NCBI GenBank assembly: GCA_022818135.1
Contig: JAFMSR010000012.1
Span: 29,890,467 to 29,954,466, forward strand
Reading direction: 5' to 3'
DNA length: 64,000 nt
Origin: Saxidomus purpurata
Lineage: Eukaryota > Mollusca > Bivalvia > Venerida > Veneridae
The notes beneath the pieces were generated by a model. That model searched no databases. It saw only the letters and a list, made by a program, of their open reading frames with translations, and had not been told where the DNA came from. A program made the translations under genes and the position numbers. Positions within the stretch are counted from its first letter, which is position 1. Each line of letters starts with the position of its first letter. Shown one piece after another: positions 57,445 through 64,000 of the stretch.

Positions 57445-57613
57445 CTGTGTCTCTGAAGGTCATGTCAGAAGCAAACGATTTTCCGCAAAAATGAAACGGT
57501 AAAGTCCCAGCGTGTCTTTTTTGTGTGTATATAGATTCCGTTTGTACCGGAAACCTTTCCCGCAAGTCCCACAAAGGTGTGCTTGTTCTCCCGTGTCTTG
57601 ATTGTCCATGCTC
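57445..57613 (-). pseudogene. C2H2 zinc-finger exon with a broken frame
   Basis: Strong acceptor (minus strand TTTCTTTCAG, exon start 57613) and a donor CACAG-GTGATA at 57445. The start encodes a finger (CGTCGKGF...LYTH), but the frame breaks at a run of six A (57516-57521). The rest of the finger and the HAGTLPF linker are in another frame, and the second finger has lost its first Cys. A one-base loss in the A run would explain this. It could be a pseudogene, an error in the A run, or a skipped exon. No restored reading is given. Confidence 0.55.
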
Positions 57614-58200
57614 CTGAAAGAAAGACAAACAACTATGCGGATTAGCATTAATTTTGTGCCTTTACGGATTAGCATTTTTACAAACAGAATGTTTTATCTT
57701 TTTCTGAGGCACTGAATTGACCTGAAATTTGTGTATTTGCAGTGAAATGACAACGGAATAAGTTTCGTGGTGAATACAATGCACTAAAAGTGGATTTCTC
57801 CAAATACACTGTCGAAATTAAAATATTCTTTGCGGACAAACGGTTGAATTCAGGCGTTGTTGCAAAGGTTTTCCTGAATGTTTGCAAAAGCACGGTTTAT
57901 TACAAGAAAACTGTTTTCAACCGGGGACAGAGTACTGTTTTCCCCTTTGCCTGCGACAAATCGGACAGAAATCGGTTGAGAAATGAAAAACTTACGTTCA
58001 CTTGAAGATGTCAGTCGAGGACTTTGTTGATAAAATCTTCTTTGCGGACGAACAAAATGACGTATTACGATCACGTGATTGTCCACCGTGCATTTTAGTA
58101 AATGATTACACTGGTTATTTTTAGCTACAAAGGAACTGATAGGCAGAACTATTTATAACCATGGCTCCTCCCCAATCTGCTGACTTACAGGTTAGTATCG

Positions 58201-58221
58201 GGGTCCGTAATATACGGACCC
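58201..58221. repeat. Perfect 21-bp hairpin
   Basis: GGGTCCGTA-ATA-TACGGACCC, the same words as the outer arms of the palindrome block at 49893-49971. Confidence 0.85.
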
Positions 58222-58586
58222 AGTCGGTATATAGGGGCATTTTTTAATAACCTGTGCAAATATAATTTATACCGGGTCTAAATATCGTGAAAAAGAACTT
58301 TTTGTAAAACAGATATGGCAGCGACTCCCTCCTTGTACATGGTAAATGTGAAGAATTACCATAGCAATATATACACTCAAGCAATATGGCGGAAGATGAT
58401 AAATTTGTGGCTGAACTTTTTGTTTTGTTTACAAATGATGAATTAATTATGCTACGGTCCTGCTTATTTGATAGTTTGGTGAACATGTTTTATTTTTACA
58501 GTTTCTATATTAAGTTGTAATTAAGATGGGTTTTCATTGATTTTTCTCGTTGACGCCATGTATATAACAAATCTGAATGATTTAAG

Positions 58587-58937
58587 TCAGCAAAACATCC
58601 TCCAACTTCTGAGGTTTGATTATTCGGGTCGTTAGCTATAAAAAACCCGTAGCCTACAAACCAATAGCCTACGAGTTTGTGGAAAAGTCATTAAATACCC
58701 ATTAAATGTGTCCAAAGTTTTGAAATAAGGGCTGAAGACATATGTATTTGGTATCATATTGTTTGTAATCAGTTAATACAATTTATTGATTAATTACAGG
58801 GTTTTTATTCAAACATAATACATAATTTTATTTAAAATAATAATGTTGGCTGCTCCCTATTCTATTATGCAACCCCATGGTACAAAATTGAAACCTATTC
58901 AATACTGGCACCCTGTTTCCACACGAGGCCAATAACA
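58587..58937 (+). repeat. Dispersed repeat Y, copy 2
   Basis: Partner of 17560-17905, same orientation, ~80% similar. Both begin near 'agcaaaacatc' and end at a CCAATAAC word. Confidence 0.7.
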
Positions 58938-58949
58938 CACAGTAGTACT

Positions 58950-59560
58950 ACAGGCCATTTGTGTGCAGAGTGATCATGATCTGCACTCATTGCAAAGACA
59001 GACTGACTTGCAGTCAGTAGGGTATAGTCTTATTTCGAGCACTGAGTCATGTATGTACAATTAGCATATTGTAAAACAATGGTTAAAACTGAAGAAGAAC
59101 ATAAGGTCATAGCTCAAGGGTGATATTCAGACTAATAAAAAATAATATGATTTAATTTGTTGTTGTTCATAATGTGTGCATGTATTATGTTCATCCAGTT
59201 GATCTTTTCAACAGTGTGTGAAATACCCATTGTATATAAGTGTACAGGTTTCAGACAACAAAAAACATGTATGACAGCCTGGAGGTCAATTTATACAGTT
59301 TACTGAATACAATAGTACTGTTGATCTGTTTATTGTTGATATAAGTGGATTAGGAGGCCAAGTGAGATGTATTCTCAAGTAATTGTTGCAAATAATTACT
59401 GCTAAAAGTAATCTTCAAAGTTTCTAACAGAGACAAGAGGTGAACACTGAATTGTACAAATTTAAATTCTTTATGCAGACAAACAGAATGAGAGAAGATG
59501 TCAGAAGACTTGATTTACCTGTTGGAGCTGAACACCAAATGTGGACCCAAAGGACCAAGG
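58950..59560 (+). repeat. Dispersed repeat Z, copy 2
   Basis: Partner of 51290-51810. It follows repeat Y copy 2 almost directly. Confidence 0.6.
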
Positions 59561-60032
59561 TTAATATGCACTTTATTTACTATATGTGTGAGGAAATTTA
59601 ATGTCACAATCAGACATCAGTTCTGTAAAGCGTTGTGGGATTTATTTGAAAACTTCAATAAAGTCTTCAGGGTTTTCAAACATAAACTGATAAAGGTCCT
59701 ATTTTATTTTAAACTTGGTTAAAGTGTTGCATGCATTAAATTTAAACCATGTGTTGGAAAAAGTTCAGGTCATTACCAGAGAATTGTGTGTCAGCTAATT
59801 TGTTATCCTGAAGTTTAACTGTCATTCAACACTGCCGAATATTTGGAATGCAAAATAAAATTGATCTATGGACGCAAGTCTATGAATAGCTTCTTCAAAA
59901 GTTAAAGTTAAACACGTATTTTTTACTTGAGGCCTGCGGGACATGAACTTTGATTAACCACAAACTTCAAGAAAAGATACGTAATTCAAAAATGTAAATT
60001 CTATTCATTCAGTCTGTTATGTGACTAAATAT

Positions 60033-60150
60033 TATTTCTTTATGTGGCTAAAAGAACAATGGAGAGAGCAATAGTAAAGCCACATAAGTATCACTTTGTG
60101 AGAATGTCATTGGTCCTTCCAGTGTCATAACTAAGGAACAAATGAATATA
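60033..60150 (+). repeat. 118-bp direct repeat, copy 1 (copy 2 at 61928-62045)
   Basis: Begins ATTATTTCTTTATGTGGC and continues at ~90% identity with the second copy 1.9 kb to the right. The two copies flank the decayed LINE at 60590-61425. Confidence 0.75.
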
Positions 60151-60589
60151 ATTTTTTGAAACTTAAGTATACAATAGCATAATGCTGCAGAACATGCACT
60201 ACTTTCTACAAGATAGTTTATACTGTTTATGACTGTTTGAGGCCCTATTGTGTTGAAATAACACAATAAACCAATGGTTTCATTGGCCTTTTTTGATTGT
60301 GTGTTTTGCGTATTTCATAATATTGTTTAATCCATGAATTATTTCACAATTCCTCATGTGATGTCATTGCTCAGATGTAAATTGAACTATTAAAATTCTA
60401 TCTGGCAATAAACGTAAACAAGTGAATTCAAAATAAAACTTCAGTCCTATTCACCATCTACTTAAAAACTGAGTAAAAACTAAGAATTGTGTATGCAATT
60501 ATTATCAGTTGTAACAATTTGGTCAAACTATTAGAGGCCAAACTTTGCCAAGTACTTGCTTTAAAAGCATTTAGGGTGGGTGCTTTGAC

Positions 60590-61425
60590 TATATGTTCAG
60601 GAGCTTATTCCAAGGATCCAGCAATTTTTGACTGAAGGTGCTTTCTTCAGTGTTGTTTTAGTCCTACATTTGAAAATCTTTAGTGAATTACCTCTAGTTC
60701 TAGATTTTGAGAATTTAAATAGTTTATTTTTGTCTATCTTGGTCAATATTATTGATAAATTTAAGTATACCTGTATCATAAATGCTCTTTCCCTAAGATA
60801 CTTAAGAGAAGGCCTTGAAAGTCCTAGACCTATCATGATAAGGTGTGCCTTCTATAAACACCTACATTTTCCAAATAACACGTTACACATTTTTGCCAAT
60901 AGCCCTTATGCTTATTTTAGCTTAGGTGACCAGATTACTGAACCAAGTGTAGATGGGGTCTAATAGGGCCTTATACAGTTGAAGGAACATGTCTTGTCCA
61001 TGTATGTAAATGTTTTGGTGATGTTGACCTAGGTTCCTAATAGCTATCCTGATTTTTGATTGGGATGTACACTAAATTTTAAGATTGCTATCAAATAGGA
61101 TTCCTAGATCTATATTGGAAGTGACCTGCCAATATTTACAAGAATACTACCAGAATTTCAGTATTGAGTAAATTTAAGGCTCTGACTTTTGACCTAATGC
61201 ATTGTTTAGACTTTTTGTGTTGAATGTCATTTTCCAACATTTTGACCAATCGCTGGCTATAGTTTAAATTATCTTGTAACCTGTTCTCACTACTACAGTC
61301 CACAAAGTTGGATATAATTTTTAGAAACGTCAGCTAAAATGTTTTACTATCCAAGCATTCAGGTAGATCATTGATAAAAATCAGAAATAAGACAGGGCCA
61401 TCAGTTGTTGCCCTTTAATTGATAT
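60590..61425 (-). pseudogene. Decayed LINE (CR1/Jockey-like) reverse transcriptase
   Basis: Read on the minus strand, GPVLFLIFINDLPE (just after the RT active-site approach) lies near 61395-61354. Then come DLGILFDSNLKF, SVIWSP, LKYLRERAFMIQVY and the terminal SRTRGNSLKIF...NCWILGI, in the right order but in different frames with several stops. The catalytic YADD-type box is damaged. Known family: chicken repeat 1 / Jockey clade ORF2. Inactive. Confidence 0.75.
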
Positions 61426-61566
61426 TTTCTTCTGTATGGAATATGAAAACATTAAAATTCTATTTCTTTGCTACCAGTTATCCAAATTTAATTGTCATTG
61501 GCTCAAATAATTTAATGATCACTCTTTCTAATATCAACACCCTGCCTTGGATTTGTTTTTTGTGGA

Positions 61567-61650
61567 GCCTATTGGGAAAGCTCGATATAGTTGTCCAAAT
61601 GGCGGTTCATGTGAATGTGCGTGCGTGCGTCCCTCCGTCCGAGTTTCATC
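61567..61650 (+). repeat. Fragment of the 47355-type repeat
   Basis: GAAAGCTCGATATAGTTGTC then 'gtgcgtgcgtgcgtccctccgtccg', as at 47370-47460. The related text 'caccatcatgagacggaatgtcatg' resumes at 61900-61925, after an insertion-like break. Confidence 0.5.
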
Positions 61651-61927
61651 ATCATTATCATCATCTTTGTTAATGGCTAACCGTCATAACTGACTATTAT
61701 GGCCATGCGTGGGGGGTTAGAAAACGTTTAAAAGATTGCCAAATCTCCTAGGTTACTCAATCCACCCAGAAGGTTTTTGGCAATGTGATAAAAAAAAAGT
61801 GCAAAAAAGCCTATCTCAGTCTTAAGATAAGTTTAGTTTGTCCCGGCTGTAACTTAACCCATGGATCAAGGGATTCTTAAATAACTGGCACAAATGTTCA
61901 CCATCATGAGACGGAATGTCATGCGCA

Positions 61928-62045
61928 AGAATTATTTCTTTATGTGGCTAAAAGAACAATAGAGAGAGCAATAGTATAGCCACATAAGTATCACTGTGAG
62001 AATGTTGTTGGTCCATCTAGTGCCATAACTAAGGAACTAATGGAT
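61928..62045 (+). repeat. 118-bp direct repeat, copy 2
   Basis: Partner of 60033-60150. It begins abruptly inside the 47355-type repeat text, so this copy looks like the insertion. Confidence 0.75.
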
Positions 62046-62164
62046 ACATATAACAAATTTTGTATTCTGTAACAACAGAAAATTTAGAAACTTGATTTAT
62101 ACAGAAATGAGGCCCTTAAAGTATTTACCCAATATTTACATAAATGCAAGACACGATAGCTTTC

Positions 62165-62444
62165 GTGCACTGATATCATAAAGATAAAGAAGACTTATTT
62201 AACGTCGCATATGATCAACAGACAACATTAGCTACAAAGCTATTGTGCGACAAACAGGGTATCCAGTAACAAGTACTTACCTTTTCCCAGAAGCTGGAAG
62301 CTTCTCTTGATCTTTTTAATGCTGAGTGCCAAGCAAGGGAGTTTACAGAACCATTTTTTTCTCGTCTTTGGTATGACGCGGCCGGGATCAAACCCATGAC
62401 CGCCCACACAAACCGTACGCTCTTACCACTAGGCTATCGATAGC
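62165..62444 (-). mobile_element. tRNA-derived SINE, minus orientation
   Basis: Head on the minus strand: A box TAGCCTAGTGG (62436-62426) followed by TAAGAGC, B box GGTTTGATCCC (62394-62384). A body of ~200 bp ends in GCGACGTTAAATAAG-type sequence and a CTTTATCTTTATC tail near 62165. The tail is a common molluscan SINE 3' end (recalled, not checked). Confidence 0.75.
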
Positions 62445-62565
62445 AGATATTGAAAGGGTCAATATTAAGATAAAGAAGGAAAAAAGGCAGGTGGTGCATT
62501 ATAAGTTATGTTTAGTATATAAACATAAACTATGTATAGATTTTTTTTTTATTATTATTATTATT

Positions 62566-63178
62566 ATACCCCAGAAATGAAGTTTAGGGGGGGTATATAG
62601 GAGTCACCCGGTGGTTGGTCGGTCGGTTGGTCGGTCGGTTGGTGGTCTGTTGCATAACTTGAAAACTACTATTTGGAATTCAATACAACTTCATACAATG
62701 GTCAAGCACATTGAGAGGAAGTGCAGTGCACAAGAACCATAACTCCATCTTGATTCTTTACAGAGTTATTGCCCTTTGTTACTTTTCCTTGTCTGGAGCA
62801 TAACTTGAAAACTACTGGTGGGAATTCAATACAACTTCATACAATGGTCTAGCACAATGAGAAGAAGTGCAGTGCACAGGAACCATAACTCTTTCTTGAC
62901 TCATTACAGAGTTATTGCCCTTTGTTACTTTTCCTTGTCGCAGAGCATAACTTGAAAACTACGGGTTGGAATGCAATACAACTTCATACAATGGTTCAGC
63001 ACAATGAGAGGAAGTGCAGTGTACAAGAACCATAACTCTGTCTTGAGTAATTACAGAATAATTGCCAAGAACAATATCTCTATTTTAGTTTTTTTTGCAA
63101 GGTATTCTGTTACTACGAACTTCCTCAGTTTATAAAGCAGTCTTTCGGGGGTATTAATCACATTTAGTAATAGGTCGA
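62566..63178 (+). mobile_element. Family D element, third copy
   Basis: Starts ATACCCCAGAAATGAAG with GGGGGGGTAT partner and GGTCGGTCGGTTGGTCGG tract, ~three 146-bp units. The end TTTCGGGGGTAT, a hairpin with one mismatch (ATCAC-ATTTA-GTAAT) and AGGTCGAG are slightly decayed. Confidence 0.75.
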
Positions 63179-63354
63179 GTTTATTCATTGCACCTTTCAA
63201 GATATGTTTATCATTTGTTCATGGCAGATTCAACTGTGTTGAATATATTTAGTAAAACATACTTGTCACTCCATATACTTTTGCACTGATACTTCTTTCG
63301 TTTTGTGACCAGCGCATAAGCAACCCAGGGTATTGATCACTTCCAGTCCTATTA

Positions 63355-63372
63355 CCCCCCCCCCCCCCCCCC
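63355..63372. repeat. Poly(C) tract
   Basis: Eighteen C in a row; prone to sequencing length error. Confidence 0.95.
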
Positions 63373-63387
63373 TCAAAGGAAAGGGTA

Positions 63388-64000
63388 GCTATCCTTGTCT
63401 TGACGTTGGTGTCACACCTTGGTTAAGTTTTTCGTACCACCTCACTTTATTTCAAAACCATTAGAGGTATGGCTTTGAAACTTACCATACTTGTTTACCA
63501 TCATAACCTCCATCTACAGACAAGAGTACATAACTCTGTCAAGGTTTTTGTCAGAATAATGGCCCTTTTTGACTTAGAAAGTGTATTGAGTTTGGTTAAG
63601 TTTTTCGTTCCACCCCAGTTTTTTTCAAAACCATTAGAGGTATTGCTTTGAAACTTACCATACTTATTTATCATCATTACCTCCATCAACAGACAAGAGT
63701 ACATAACTCAGTCAAGGTTTTTGACAGAACAAGTAGAGGTCTACTAGACAATGCTACATGCTAAATATCTAGCTCTAGGCATTGTGGTTTCAGAGAAGAA
63801 GATTTTTAAAGTTTTTCCTATTTGTTGCCATAGCAACCAGAGTTCTGCATGGAATGGAATTATTTGAACAACTTTGATAAAGCTTCACCACATTGGGGCA
63901 ATGTATTGTGTGCAAGACACATGTTCGTAGCTCAAAGGTCAAGGTCACACTTAGACAATAAAGTAAAAATAGACACATGAGAGTCTGTCTAGACTGTAAC
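63388..64000. repeat. Family A fragment then family B fragment, running off the window
   Basis: 63388-63730 matches 13330-13640 and 14400-14580 ('gtcacaccttggttaagtttttcgtacc'). From ~63735 the text ('gaggtctactagacaatgctacatg', 'gccatagcaaccagagttctgcatgg') matches the minus-strand family B copy at 20095-20220. No gene; the frame at 63790 is a shadow. Confidence 0.6.

Overview
This window reads as nuclear genomic DNA from an animal, most likely a mollusc and probably a bivalve. The DNA is visibly A+T-rich and genes have GT-AG introns. It is packed with short non-autonomous repeats that carry ~145-166 bp internal tandem arrays, like the 'pearl' elements described in bivalves. The protein genes (TRIM-like RING/B-box proteins with a C-terminal propeller, an intronless rhodopsin-type receptor, C2H2 zinc-finger exons) also fit. 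No species marker is present, so the assignment is inference.

Layout. 1-25 kb is essentially gene-free: several families of Helitron-like or pearl-like elements, a MITE-like element, tRNA-like SINE heads, a LINE 3' end and a nested palindrome block. 25.4-33.9 kb holds two divergently transcribed TRIM paralogues. The left gene (minus strand) has an uninterrupted coding region and has lost the RING. The right gene (plus strand) has three exons that I joined by splice phase into a full RING-B-box1-B-box2-coiled-coil-linker-propeller protein of 899 residues. 35.1-36.1 kb is an intronless seven-helix receptor. 38.3-40.7 kb is an unrecognised three-exon gene for a membrane-anchored protein with a long charged helix; one intron carries a textbook copy of a repeat. 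41-56 kb is again repeats: Helitron-like elements, a Tigger/pogo-type transposon relic that keeps only the DNA-binding domain, SINEs and a decayed tandem duplication. 56.2-57.6 kb has C2H2 zinc-finger exons on the minus strand, one with a broken frame. 58-64 kb contains a decayed LINE, a SINE and more pearl-like repeats.

Genes together. The two TRIM genes are clear paralogues and may share the 3.3 kb region between them. Nothing in the sequence links them functionally to the receptor or the helix protein.

The strongest unexpected signal is structural. At least three repeat families with unrelated sequences share one end architecture: a perfect 11-15 bp subterminal inverted repeat, then a short perfect hairpin at the 3' end, then a constant tail ending CTTGTT. 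Two further families have the same hairpin followed by exactly eight bases, ending in CTAG in three of the four termini I could read.
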